DNA of 64,000 nt. It comes from Eriocheir sinensis. Its lineage: Eukaryota; Arthropoda; Malacostraca; Decapoda; Varunidae. Position numbers and translations under genes: made by a program. How positions within the stretch are numbered: position 1 is the stretch's first letter; each line of letters opens with the position of its first letter. Of the stretch, positions 13,377 through 38,795 are shown piece after piece. Below the pieces are notes generated by a model. It did no database searches. It worked only from the letters and a program-made list of their open reading frames with translations, and was not told the origin of the DNA. Location of the stretch: positions 186,001 through 250,000 of the forward strand of contig NW_026110518.1 in NCBI RefSeq assembly GCF_024679095.1. Direction: 5' to 3'.

Positions 13377-14600
13377 CGTTTACTCATACAAATTTATATT
13401 ATTTTATTGGTATTTTGTTTATTTATTTTGATACGAATTACATGATTTACATTATTTAATGTGTATTTTGTTTATATATTTTCATACAAATTTACGTTAT
13501 TATATGTGTATTTGTATAAATATTTTCATACAAATTTACTTTATTTCATGTATTTTGTATATATATTTCAATTCAAATTTAGCTTATTTTGTGTGTATTT
13601 TGTATATATTTTCATACAAATTTAATTACTTGTGTATTTTTGTATATAGTTTTATATAAATTTACGTTATTTTATGTGTATTTTGTATATTTATATTTAT
13701 ACAAATACACATTCTTTATTGCTATTTTGTTTATTTATTTTGATACAATTTACATTATTTTATGTGTATTTTGTATACATTTTTTTATAAGTATTTACTT
13801 CATTTTGTGTATTTTGTATATATATTTTATAGAAATCAACGTTATTATATGTGTATTCGTATATATATTTTGAAACAAATTTACATTGTTTTATATGTAT
13901 TTTGCATATCTATTTCAATACAAATTTACCTTATTGTATGTTTTTTTCTATATTTATTTTAATACAAATTTAATTTTTTGATGTGTATTTTGGTATATAT
14001 ATTTTTATAAATAAAAAAAAATGCCTTATTTTATGGGTATTTTGATTCTATATTTTTCATACAAATTTACATTATTTTATTAATATTCTGTGTATTTATT
14101 TTGATACGATTTTACATTATTCTATTTGTGTTTTGTACATATTTTTTTTATACAAATTTACGTTATTTTAAGTGTATTTGTTTATGTATTTTCATTCAAA
14201 TTTACATTATTTTATGTGTATTTTGTGTATGTATTTCAATACAAATTTACCTAATTTTATGTGTATTTTGTATATTTATTTTCATACAAATTTAAAATAT
14301 TTTTGTGTATTTTTGTATATAGTTTGATACAAATTTAGGTTATTTTATGTGTATTTTGTATATCTATTTTCATACAAATACACATTCTTTTATTGATATT
14401 TTGTTTATTTATTTTGACGCGAATTTTATGTGAATTTGTTTTCATTTCATACAAATTTACATTATTTTATGTGTATTTTGTACATGTATTTAAATACACA
14501 TTTAACTAATTATATGTGTATTTTGTATATCTATTTTCATACAAATTGAAATTTATTTTTTTGTTTTTTTGTATATATTTTTATTCAAATTTTCGTAATC
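13377..14600 (+). repeat. 45-bp AT satellite, T-rich (block 8)
   Basis: Paralogue of 15233-16455 and of 19706-20530. Relative to 15307-15352, one subunit is missing near 13443 (catgatttacattattt), an in-register loss of a single subunit. Successive a subunits at 13708 and 14380 are 672 bp apart, consistent with a 16-subunit cycle lacking one unit (k). Confidence 0.88.
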
Positions 14601-15231
14601 TTATAAAAATAAATATACCAAAATACGCATAAAATATTTAAATTTGCATTGAAATAAATATACAAAATGCACATACAATAAGGTAAATTTGTATTGAAAG
14701 AGATATGGAAAAATACATATAAAAGAATGTAAATTTGTTTCAAAATATATATACGAATACAAATAAAAAAACGTAGATATCTATAAAAATATATATAGAA
14801 AATACACATAAAATTAAGTAAATACGTATAAAAAAATGTATACAAAATACATATAAAATAATGTAAATTCGAATTAAAATAAATAAACAAAATACCAATA
14901 AAAGAATGTGTATTTGGATAAATATAAATATACAAAATACACATACAAAATAAACATAAAATAAGGTAGATTTGTAAAAAAAATATATGTACAAAATACA
15001 CATAAAATAATGTAAATTTATATAAAAATATATATACAAATACACAAAATACCATGAATTTGTATAAAAATATATATTCAAAATAAATATTAAATAATGT
15101 AAAAGCGTATAAAAATATATATACAAATACAGATACAAAAATACACATCGAATAATTAAATTTGTATTAAAATTAATATACAAAATGCGTATATAATAAG
15201 GTAAATTTGTATTGAAAAAATATGCAACATA
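14601..15231 (-). repeat. 45-bp AT satellite, A-rich (block 9)
   Basis: Fourteen or so subunits bounded on the right by another copy of the junction motif gcaacatacacgtttactca. Subunit e carries the fast-diverging form gaaagagatatggaaaaat. No gene is seen. Confidence 0.88.
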
Positions 15232-16458
15232 CACGTTTACTCATACAAATTTATATTATTTTATTGGTATTTTGTTTATTTATTTTGAAACGAATTACAT
15301 GATTATATGTGTATTTTGTACATATTTTTTTATACGTATTTACATTATTTAATGTGTATTTTGTTTATATATTTTCATACAAATTTACGTTATTATATGT
15401 GTATTTGTATAAATATTTTGATACAAATTTACTTTATTTCATGTATTTTGTATATATATTTCAATTCAAATTTAGCTTATTTTGTGTGTATTTTGTATAT
15501 ATTTTCATACAAATTTAATTAATTTTGTATATAGTTTCATATAAATTTACGTTATTTTATGTGTATTTTGTATATTTATATTTATACAAATACACATTCT
15601 TTTATTGCTATTTTGTTTATTTATTTTGATACGAATTTACATTATTTTATGTGTATTTTGTATACATTTTTTTATACGTATTTACTTCATTTTGTGTATT
15701 TTGTATATATATTTTTATAGAAATCTACGTTATTATATGTGTATTCGTATATATATATTTTGAAACAAATTTACATTGTTTTATATGTATTTTGCATATC
15801 TATTTCAATACAAATTTACCTTATTGTATGTCTTTTTTGTATATTTATTTTAATACAAATTTAATTTTTTGATGTGTATTTTGGTATATATATTTTTATA
15901 AATAAAAAAAATGCGTTATTTTATGGGTATTTTGCTTCTTTATTTTCATAATTTACATTATTTTATTAATATTCTGTGTATTTATTTTGATACGATTTTA
16001 CATTATTCTATTTGTGTTTTGTACATATTTTTTTATACAAATTTACGTTATTTTAAGTGTATTTGTTTATGTATTTTCATTCAAATTTACATTATTTTAT
16101 GTGTATTTTGTGTATGTATTTCAATACAAATTTACCTAATTTTATGTGTATTTTGTATATTTATTTTCATACAAATTTAAAATATTTTTGTGTATTTTTG
16201 TATATAGTTTGATACAAATTTAGGTTATTTTATGTGTATTTTGTATATCTATTTTCATACAAATACACATTCTTTTATTGATATTTTGTTTATTTATTTT
16301 GACGCGAATTTATGTGAATTTGTTTTCATTTCATACAAATTTACATTATTTTATGTGTATTTTGTACATGTATTTAAATATAAATTTAACTAATTATCTG
16401 TATTTTGTATATCTATTTTCATACAAATTGAAATTTTTTTTGTTTTTTTGTATATTTT
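15232..16458 (+). repeat. 45-bp AT satellite, T-rich (block 10), interrupted by LINE copy 1
   Basis: Runs in subunit order to about 16458, where the LINE 3' end begins directly after gtatatttt, the AT core of a subunit. a subunits lie at 15593 and 16265 (672 bp). Equivalent positions in block 8 continue into tatttttattcaaattttcg, so the array is broken here by the LINE. Confidence 0.88.
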
Positions 16459-16560
16459 ACAGCAAAGGAGACAGCTCAAGGGCACAAAAGTAAACATTAA
16501 TAAAAAAAGCCCGCTACTGCTGCTCCTAAAAAGAATCCAAAGAGGTGGCTGAAAGATAAG
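16459..16560 (-). other. LINE copy 1 3' UTR and terminus
   Basis: Between the ORF stop (16561-16563 on the plus strand) and the satellite. It contains gcccgctac, a short A-rich run on the plus strand and the terminal cagctcaagggcacaaaagt element. All three LINE copies share this end, so it is the element's 3' recognition region by position (inference). Confidence 0.75.
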
Positions 16561-18930
16561 TCAGTTTCTGGGAGGAGAGGTGTCCTGATACCCTCCTCTT
16601 GAAAGAATTCAAGTCGTAGGCAGGAGGATTTACAGATGAAGGAAGATTGTTCCAGAGTTTACCAGCGTGAGGGATGAAAGAGTGAAGATGCTGGTTAACC
16701 CTTGCATAAGGGGTTTGGACAGTATAGGGATGAGCATGAGTAGAAAGTCGAGAGCAGGGGGGGGGGGAGGCATGCAGTTAGCAAGTTCAGAAGAGCAGTC
16801 AGCGTGGAAATATCGATAGAAGATAGAAAGAGAGGCAACATTGCGGCGGAATTTAAGAGGTAGAAGACTATCAGTATGAGGAGGAGAGCTGATGAGACGA
16901 AGAGCCTTTGCCTCCACTCTGTCCAGAAGAGCTGTGAGTGGAGCCCCCACACATGAGATGCATACTCCATACGAGGGCGGACAAGGCCCCTGTATATGGA
17001 CAGCAACTGTGCAGGGGAGAAGAACTGGCGGAGACGGTACAGAACGCCCAGCCTCGAGGAAGCTGATTTAGTAAGAGATGAGATATGAAGTTTCCAGTTG
17101 AGATTTTGAGTTAAGGATAGACCGAGGATGTTTAGTGTTGAGGAAGGTGATAGCTGGGTGTTGTCAAAGAATAGGGATAGTTGTTTGGAAGATTGTGTCG
17201 AGTGGATAGGTGGAGAAACTGTGTTTTGAGGCGTTGAAGGACACCAGGTTCTTCTTGCCCCAATCGGAAATAATAGTAAGGTCTGAGGCTAAGCGTTCTG
17301 CAGCCTCCAGCCTTGAGTCGTTAAGTTCCTGAAGGGTGGGTCTTCTATTAAAAGAAGTTGAATAATGCAGAGTGGAATCATCGGCGTAGGAATGGATAGG
17401 ACAGTTCGTTTTGGAAAGAAGATCATCAATGAACAACAGAAAAGAGTGGGAGATAGGACAGAACCCTGTGGGACACCACTGTTAATAGATTTAGGGAAGA
17501 ACAGTGACCGTCTACCACGGCAGAAATAGAACGGTCAGAAAGGAAACTGGAGATAAAGGTACAGAGAGAAGGATAGAAACCGTAGGAGGGTAGTTTAGAA
17601 AGCAAAGATTTGTGCCAGACCCTATCAAAAGCTTTTGATATGTCCAGCGCAATAGCAAAAGTTTCACCGAAACGGCTAAGAGAGGATGACCAAGAGTCAG
17701 TTAAGAAGTTAGAGATCACCAGTAGAACGCCCTTGCGGAACCCATACTGGCGATCAGATAGAAGGTCAGAAGTGGAAAGGTGCTTTTGAATCTTACGGTT
17801 AAGGATTGATTCAAAAGCTTTAGATAGACAAGAAAGTAAAGCAATAGGACGGTAGTTTGAGGGATTGGAGCGGTCACCCTTCTTAGGTACAGGCTGTGTG
17901 AAGGCATACTTCCAGCAAGAAGGAAAGGTAGATGTTGACAGGCAGAGGCGAAAGAGTTTGACCAGGCAGGGTGACAGCACGGAGGCACAGTTTTTAAGGA
18001 CAATAGGAGGCACTCCATCAGGTCCATAAGCCTTCTGAGGATTGAGGCCAGAGAGGGCAAAACATCATTTTGAAGAATCTTTATAACAGGCATAAAGGAG
18101 TCAGAGGGGATGAGTAGGAGGAATATGCCCAGAATCGTCCAGAGTGGAGTTTTTAGAAAAGTTTGAGAGAAGAGTTCAGCCTTAGAGATAGATGAGACGG
18201 CAGTGTTGCTGTCAGGACTGAGGAGTGGAGGGAAAGATGAAGAAGTGAAGTTGGAAGAGATGTTTTGGCCAGATGCCATAAGTCACGGGAAGAGTTAGAG
18301 AAAGCAAGGTTTTGACATTTTCTATTAATGAAAGAATTTTTGGTTAGTCGGAGAATAGATTTGGCACGATTTCGGGCAGAAATGTAAAGTTCATAATTAG
18401 CATTAGTTTGAAGGCTCTGGTATCTTTTGTGAGCTACCTCTATCATTGACAGCACGAGAACAAGCGTGATTAAACCAAGGCTTTTTAGCGTGAGGAGTAG
18501 AGAAAGAACGAGGAATGTATGCTCCATTCCAGAGATAATCACCTCTGTGATGCGCTGAGCACACACAGAGGGTCTCTATCCTGGAAGCAATAATCATTCC
18601 ACGGGAATGGAAAAGTACATCTCAGGTCGTCCCACCGAGCTGAAGCAAATGCCAGAAGCATCGCCTCTTCGGTGGGTCCAGAGGATGTACAGGAGGACAG
18701 GATGCAGAAATAAGATTGTGATCGGAGGAGCCCAACGGAGAGAACAGTTTGACAGAATAAGCAGAAGGGTTTGAGGTAAGGAAGAGGTCTAGAATGTTGG
18801 GCCGATCTCCAAGACGGTCAGGAATACGTGTATGAGGATAGCAAAGTTGTAGGCTTGTTCACCAGGATGGTCAGTGAAAGAGGATGAAAGCCAAAGCTGG
18901 TAGGAACATTGAAATCTCCTAGGATGGAGA
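16561..18930 (-). pseudogene. LINE copy 1 linker and reverse transcriptase (frameshifted)
   Basis: Translated pieces in several frames cover the RT. Visible are PVPKKGDRSNPSNYRPIALL (RT motif 1/2 region), RQYGFRKG, motif A ALDISKAFDRVWHKSLLSK, the catalytic box SYADDSTLHYS (YADD at 17377-17388) and the primer-grip/thumb region SDWGKKNLVSFNASK. The YADD box is intact here. Around 17480-17500 a base appears to be missing, so the expected GVPQGS-type motif B is read out of frame. A deletion of about 30 bp (near 18834, relative to 60928-60957) and other indels split the frame. Not coding-competent. Confidence 0.85.
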
Positions 18931-19461
18931 TTTCAGCGAAGGGAGAGTGGTCAAGATGTGCTCCACTTTAGAATTCAAATAGTCAAAGAATTTTACATAG
19001 TTGGTAGAGTTAGGTGAGAGATAAACAGCACAGATGTATTTAGTAATAGAATGACAGTGAAGTCTTAACCAGATGGTGGAAAATTCAGAAGAGTCAAGGT
19101 CGTGGGCACGAGAGCAAGTGATGTCATTGTGCGCGCTCACTTTCGTTGTGCACGTGGGCGCAACATCCAGCTTTGGATTGAAATTCAGGATAGTAGGAGG
19201 GACACAGTAGAGATTGCTGTCAGTAGCCTCAGAAACCTGTGTTTCGGTAAGGAAGAGAAGGTGAGGTTTAGAGGAGGAGAGATGATGTTCCACAGAATGA
19301 AAATTAGAGCGAAGACCGCGAATGTTGCAGAAATTGAGAAGAAAGAGGTTCGAGGAGTTATCAAGACACCTCTCGGGTCGGCAGCCAGAAGGGGAGTCCT
19401 CCCTGGGGACTTTGTGGTCCCCTCTCAGGCGGGGACCTGAGGCATTGCTTAATTGAGCCAT
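18919..19461 (-). pseudogene. LINE copy 1 endonuclease N-terminal part
   Basis: Open for 180 codons from an ATG at 19461 that I take as the element's true start, because the leader upstream lacks homology to coding sequence and copies 2 and 3 begin downstream. [12 protein letters not shown] and [11 protein letters not shown] match the first two motifs of APE-type LINE endonucleases (Asn; Glu of TETQ). The frame is lost near 18930-18951, where gtggtcaag replaces the gtgggtcaag of copy 2, before the GDFN motif. An extra segment of about 19 bp near 19128 is absent from copy 2. Confidence 0.82.
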
Positions 19462-19705
19462 TTTGAATTTTGAATTTTGGAAAAGGTGTATATGTTATGT
19501 GAATGTAGTGGTGTGGATAAAGAGAGGATCTGTCTTTAGAGAGCATGCTGAACTACTCTCCGGTGTTGGTGAGACAATAGGGAAACGGTTAGTGAGGACA
19601 TGGGAAGGGTCTTTGGAGGGCTTCAGCTCCCTTCTCACCTCCCATATACCCTCACCGGGAGTGGCTTGCGCCCGTTCGGTAGGTGTCTTCCTACCTACTC
19701 CAGCC
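19462..19705 (-). promoter_or_regulatory. LINE copy 1 5' leader, possible internal promoter
   Basis: About 245 bp of moderately GC-rich sequence upstream of the ORF start, present only in copy 1. It contains no long ORF of its own; the short frames here are fused to satellite. Autonomous LINEs need a promoter inside the 5' leader, so this is where it would lie. No specific promoter motif is identified. Confidence 0.4.
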
Positions 19706-23572
<3,867 letters not shown>

Positions 23573-24435
23573 TTACGTTATTATATGTATTTTTATAAAA
23601 ATTTACGTTATTATATGTATTTTGATAAAAATTTTGATACAAATCTACATTATTTTATGTATTTTGTATATACATTTCAATTCAAATTTTGCTTATTTTA
23701 TCTGTATTTTGTATATCTATTTTCATACTAATTTAATTACTTCTGTGTATTTTTGTATATAGTTTTATACAAATTTACTTTATTTTATGTGTATTTTGTA
23801 TATTTATATTTATACAAATACACATTCTTTTATTGGTATTTTGTTTATTTATTTTGATACGAATTTACATTATTTTATGTGTATTTTGTATACATTTTCT
23901 TATACTTTTGTAATTATTTTTATGTGTATTTTGGATATATATTTTTATACAAATCTACGTTATTTTATGTGTATTTGTATATATATTTTAAAACAAATTT
24001 ACATTGTTTTATATGTATTTTGCATATCTATTTCAATACTGATTTACCTTATTGTAAGTGTATTTTGTATATTTATTTTAATACAAATTAATTTTTTCAT
24101 GTGTATTTTGGTATATATATTTTAAAAAAAAAATGCGTTATTTAATGGGTATTTTGCATCTTTATTTTCATACAAATTTACATTGTTTTATTAATATTCT
24201 CTGTATTTATTTTGATACGATTTTACATTATTCTATTTGTGTTTTGTATATATTTTTTTATACATATTTACATTATTTAATGTGTATTTTGTATATTTTA
24301 AAACAAATTTACCATATTTTATGCGCATCTGTTAAAATATTTTGATACAAATTTATATTATTTTATGTATTTTGTATATATATTTCTATACAAATTTAGT
24401 TTATTTTATGTATATTTTGTATATCTATTTTGATT
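23573..24435 (+). repeat. 45-bp AT satellite, T-rich (block 13)
   Basis: Begins with two near-identical short units (tttacgttattatatgtatt twice within 45 bp), then subunits a-k. Near 24290-24330 the form attttaaaacaaatttac replaces a core. Paralogue of 27023-27417 and 53717-54555, sharing the exit junction ctatttt..attcgtatc. Confidence 0.88.
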
Positions 24436-26170
24436 CGTATCGAAATAAATAAACAAAATAGCAATAAAATAATGTAAATTTGTATGAGAAAACATATACA
24501 AATACACATAAAATAACGCAAATTTCTAAAAAAGTATATGTACAAAAATGCACATAAAATAAAGTAAATTTGCATAAAAATAAATATACAAAACACACAT
24601 TAAATAATATAAATGCGTACATAAAATAACCTAAATTTGTATAAAACTATATACAAAAATACACAAAAATATATATACAAAAAACAAATAGAATAATGTA
24701 AAATGGTATCAAAATAAATACACCGAATATTAATAAAATAATGTAAATTTGTATGAAAATAAAGATGCAAAATTCCCATCAAATAGCGCATTTCTTATAA
24801 AAATATATATACCAAAATACACATAAAATATTTAAATTTGTATTGAAATAAATATACAAAATGCACATACAATAAGATAAACTTCTATTGAAAGAGATAT
24901 GCAAAAATACATATAAATCAATGTAAATTTGTTTCAAAATATATATACGAATACACATAAAATAACGTAGATTTCTATAAAAATATATATACAAAATACA
25001 CATAAAATTAAGTAAATACGTATAAAAAAATATAAAAAAATACACATAAAATAATGTAAATTGGAAACAAAAAAAAATACCAATAAAAGAATGTGTATTT
25101 GTATAAATATAAATGTACAAAATACACATACAAAATAAACATAAAATAAGGTAAATTTGTAATGAAATATATGTACAAAATACACATAAAATAATGTAAA
25201 TTTATATGAAAATATATATACAAATACACATAAAAAACCATGAATTTGTATAAAATTATATATTCAAAATAAATATTAAATAATGTAAATGCGTATAAAA
25301 ATATATATACAAAGTACATATAAAATAATGTAAATTCGTATCAATATAAATCAACAAAACACCAATAAAATAATATATATTTGAATGAAAATAGATTTAG
25401 AAAATACACATAACATAACTAAAATTTGTATTGAAATATATACAAAAATACATAAAAATAATTTGAGTTTGTATGAAAATAGATATTCAAAATACACATA
25501 AAACTAGGTAAATTTCTTTTGAAATATATATACAAAATACCCATAAAATATTGTAAATTTGTGTCAAAATATATAAACAAATACACATAAAATAATTTAA
25601 AATAACGTAAATATGTATCAAATATATATACAAAAAACACATTAAATAATGTAATTATGTATAAAAAATATATACAAAACACAAATAAAATAATGTAAAA
25701 TCGTATCAAAATAAATACAGAAAATATTAATAAAATAATGTAGATTTGTATGAAAATTAAGATGCAAAATACTCATAAAATAACGCATTTTTAAAAAAAT
25801 ATATATACGAAAAAACATAAAATATTTGATTTTGTATTAAAATAAATAGATATACAAAATACACATAAAATAAGCTAAATTTGAATTGAAATATATATAA
25901 AAAATACATAAAATAATGTAAATTTGTATCAAAATACTTATACACATATAATATAATAACATATAATAACGTTAATTTGTATAAAAATATATAAACAAAA
26001 TAAACATTAAATAATGTAAATACGTATAAAAAATATGTACAAAATACACAAATAATCATGTAATTCGTATCAAAATAAATAGACAAAATACCAATAAAAT
26101 AATGTAAATTTCTATGAGAAAACATATACAAAATACACATAAATAACGCAAATATCAATAAAAATATATA
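24436..26170 (-). repeat. 45-bp AT satellite, A-rich (block 14)
   Basis: Enters through gattcgtatcgaaataaata. 25190-25560 is the third copy of the 780-1320 segment; 25757-26170 is a paralogue of 9280-9660. No gene is seen. Confidence 0.88.
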
Positions 26171-26974
26171 TAATATAATAAATTTTTATACATATTTAAA
26201 ATATTTTATGTATATTTTGTATATATATTTTACCCAAATTTACGTTATTTTATATGTATTTGTTTATATATTTTCATACAAATTTACATTATTTTATGTG
26301 AGTTTTGTATATGTATTTCAATACAAATTTGCCTAACTTTATGTGTATTTTGCATATCTATTTTCAAACAAATTTAAATTATTTTTTGTGTATTTTTGTA
26401 TATATTTTTATTCAAATTTTAGTTATTTTATTTGTTTTTTGTATATATATTTTCCTACAAATATACATTCTTTTATTGGAATTTTGTGTATTTAATTTTT
26501 TACGAATTTACATTATTTTATGTGTATTTTGTATATATATTTTTCTACGTATTTAAATTATTTCATGAGTATTTTATATACATTTTCATAAAAAAATTAC
26601 GTTATTTTATTGTGTATATTCGTATATATTTTGAAACAAATTTTATACAAATTCATGTTATTTTATGTGTATTTGTATATATTTTCATACAAATTTATAT
26701 TATTTTATGTGTATTCTTACATATATTTTATTACAAATTTACCTTATTTTATGTTTATTTTGTATATTCATTTCATTCAATTTTAAATTATTTAATGTGT
26801 ATTTTTGTATTTGTATTTAGGTTATCTTAGGTTATCTTTAGGTTACCTTATTTTATGTTTATTTTGTATATTTATTTCATTCAATTTTAAATTATTTTAT
26901 GTGTATATTTGTATTTGTATTTAGGTTATTTTATGTGTATTTTGTATATATATTTTCATCCAAAATTACATTAT
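26171..26974 (+). repeat. 45-bp AT satellite, T-rich (block 15)
   Basis: Continues the 9661-10440 paralogy. At 26816-26845 there is an irregular scar, a triple near-repeat of aggttatctt and aggttac. After it, about 103 bp (accttattttatgtttattt onward, 26741 and again 26844) is duplicated in tandem. Confidence 0.88.
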
Positions 26975-27022
26975 CAAAAAATATATACAAAACACAAATA
27001 GAATAATGTAAAATCGTATAAA
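26975..27022 (-). repeat. 47-bp A-rich island (block 16)
   Basis: A single A-rich subunit (aacacaaatagaataatgta) between two T-rich blocks. It is the j subunit that also precedes the flip at 23572, so this island is a carried-over piece of that junction. Confidence 0.85.
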
Positions 27023-27417
27023 AATTTACGTTATTATATGTATTTTTATAAATATTTTGATACAAATCTACATTATTTTATGTATTTTGTATATACATTT
27101 CAATTCAAATTTAACTTATTTTATCTGTATTTTGTATATCTATTTTCATACGAATTTAATTACTTCTGTGTATTTTTGTATATAGTTTTATACAAATTTA
27201 CGTTATTTTATGTGTATTTTGTATATTTATATTTATACAAATACACATTCTTTTATTGGTATTTTGTGTATTTTGTATATTTTAAAACAAATTTACGTTA
27301 TTTTATGTGCATCTATTAAAATATTTTGATACAAATTTACATTATTTTATGTATTTTGTATATATATTTTAATACAAATTTAGTTTATTTTATGTTTATT
27401 TTGTATATCTATTTTCA
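27023..27417 (+). repeat. 45-bp AT satellite, T-rich (block 17)
   Basis: Shortened paralogue of block 13. Subunits a and k are fused near 27258-27285 (ttggtattttgtgtattttg), deleting about 500 bp relative to 53940-54420. Confidence 0.87.
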
Positions 27418-30615
<3,198 letters not shown>

Positions 30616-32015
30616 AATACACATAAAATAAAGTAAATTTCCATAAAAATAAATATACAAAACACACATTAAATAATGTAAATGCGTATAAAAGTATGTA
30701 TACAAAATACCTATGAAATAATCTAAATTCGTATCGAATTAAACTAACAAAATACCAATAAAATAATGTAATATACACATAAAATACACATAAAACAACC
30801 TAAATACAAATACATATATACACATAAAATAATTTAAAATTGAAGGAAATAAATATTCAAAATAAACATAAAATAAGGTAAATTTGTAATGAAATATATG
30901 TAAAAATGCACATAAATAATGTAGATTTGTATGAAAATATATATACAAATACACATAAAATAACATGAATTTGTATAAAATTTGTATCAAATTATATACG
31001 AATACACACAATAAAATTAAATAAATTTTTATGAAAATATATATACAAAATACACGAAAAATAATGTAAATAAGTAGAAAAATATATATACAAAATACAC
31101 ATAAAAAATAAAGTAAATTCGTATCAGAATAAATAGATAAAATTCCACTGAAAGAATGTATATATGTAGGAAAATATATATAGAAAATACAAATAAAATA
31201 ACTAAAATTTGTATAAAAATATATACAAAAACACACAAAAATTATTTAAATTTGTTTGAAAATAGATATGCAAAATACACATAAAATTAGGCAAATTTGT
31301 ATTGAAATACATATACAAAATACACATAAAATAATGTAAGTTTGAATGAAAATAATAATACACTTAAAATAAACGTAAAATAACTTAAATTTGTATGAAA
31401 TATATATACAAAATAAACATTAAATAATGTAAATATGTATAAAAAAAAATATATACAAAACACAAATAGAATAATGTAAAATCGTATCAAAATAAATACA
31501 CAGAATATTAATAAAATAATATAAATTTGCATGAAAATAAAGATGCAAAATACCCATAAAATAACGCATTTGTTATAAAAATATATATACCAAAACACAC
31601 ATAAAATATTTGAATATGTATTAAAATAAATATACAAAATGCACACACAATAAGGTAAATTTGTATTGAAATAGATATGCAAAATACATATAAAACAATG
31701 TAAATTTGTTTCAAAATATATATACGAAAACACATAAAATAACGCAGATTTCTATAAAGATATATATACAAAATACACATAAAATGAAGTAAATACGTAT
31801 AAAAATGTGTACAAAATACATATAAAATAATGTAAACTCGTATCGAAATAAATAAAGAAAATACTAATAAAAGAATGTGTATTTGTATAAATAGAAATAT
31901 ACAAAATACACATAAAATAACGTAAATTGATATAAAATTATATACCAAAAATACACAAAAGTAATTAAATTTGTATGAAAATAGATATACAAAATACACA
32001 TAAAATAAATAACAG

Positions 32016-32016
<1 letters not shown>
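30616..32016 (-). repeat. 45-bp AT satellite, A-rich (block 20, part 1)
   Basis: Includes the divergent ttcaattttaaatt group in inverse (about 30820-30860) and an ordered run from m to a at 31290-31960. No gene is seen. Confidence 0.87.
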
Positions 32017-36660
<4,644 letters not shown>

Positions 36661-36898
36661 ACGTGTATGTTGTATATTTTTTCAATACAAATTTACCTTA
36701 TTATATACGCATTTTGTATATTAATTTTAATACAAATTTAATTATTCGATATGTATTTTTGTCTCAGTATTTTTATAAACATATGCTTTATTTTATGGGT
36801 ATTTTGCATCTTTATTTTCATACAAATTTACATTATTTTATTGATATTCTGCTAATTCATTTTGATACGAATTGACATTATTCTATGTGTATTTTGTA
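36661..36898 (+). repeat. T-rich island (block 22)
   Basis: Five subunits (short e, f, variant g with gtctcagtatttttataaac, h, i). They are the inverse of 1200-1420, so this island plus its left junction is an inverted copy of the block 1/block 2 boundary. It exits through tttgtacaataaggtaaat. Confidence 0.86.

Positions 36899-38795
<1,897 letters not shown>

Larger units (their letters stand above)
16459..19705 (-). mobile_element. LINE copy 1, near full length (EN-RT non-LTR retrotransposon)
   Basis: About 3.25 kb of much higher GC than the array, inserted in block 10. On the minus strand it has a leader of about 245 bp, a start codon at 19461, an APE-type endonuclease, a reverse transcriptase, a Cys-poor C-terminal region ending at a stop at 16561, and a 3' UTR of about 100 bp ending in agctgtctcctttgctgt followed by AAAA and the satellite AT core. 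No RNase H, integrase or LTR is visible. One ORF and a short tail of simple repeat resemble the CR1/L2/jockey-like or RTE-like groups; I cannot fix the clade. No clean target-site duplication is seen: flanks end in gtatatttt and start with aaatgtgtattttg, which are different subunits. Confidence 0.9.

Noticed and set aside
19102..19440. Plus-strand open frames in LINE copies (also at 58977-59186, 60173-60400, 61277-61519 and 62820-63026)
   Set aside because: They are antisense to the recognisable endonuclease and RT reading frames.
16459..19705. A host gene or LTR element
   Set aside because: The content is EN plus RT only, with a LINE-type 3' end, no LTRs, no integrase, no RNase H and multiple frameshifts.
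26816..26845. Arthropod telomere repeat (TTAGG)n
   Set aside because: Only three irregular aggtta units, embedded in ordinary subunits (type p contains ttagg by chance). Not a telomeric run.
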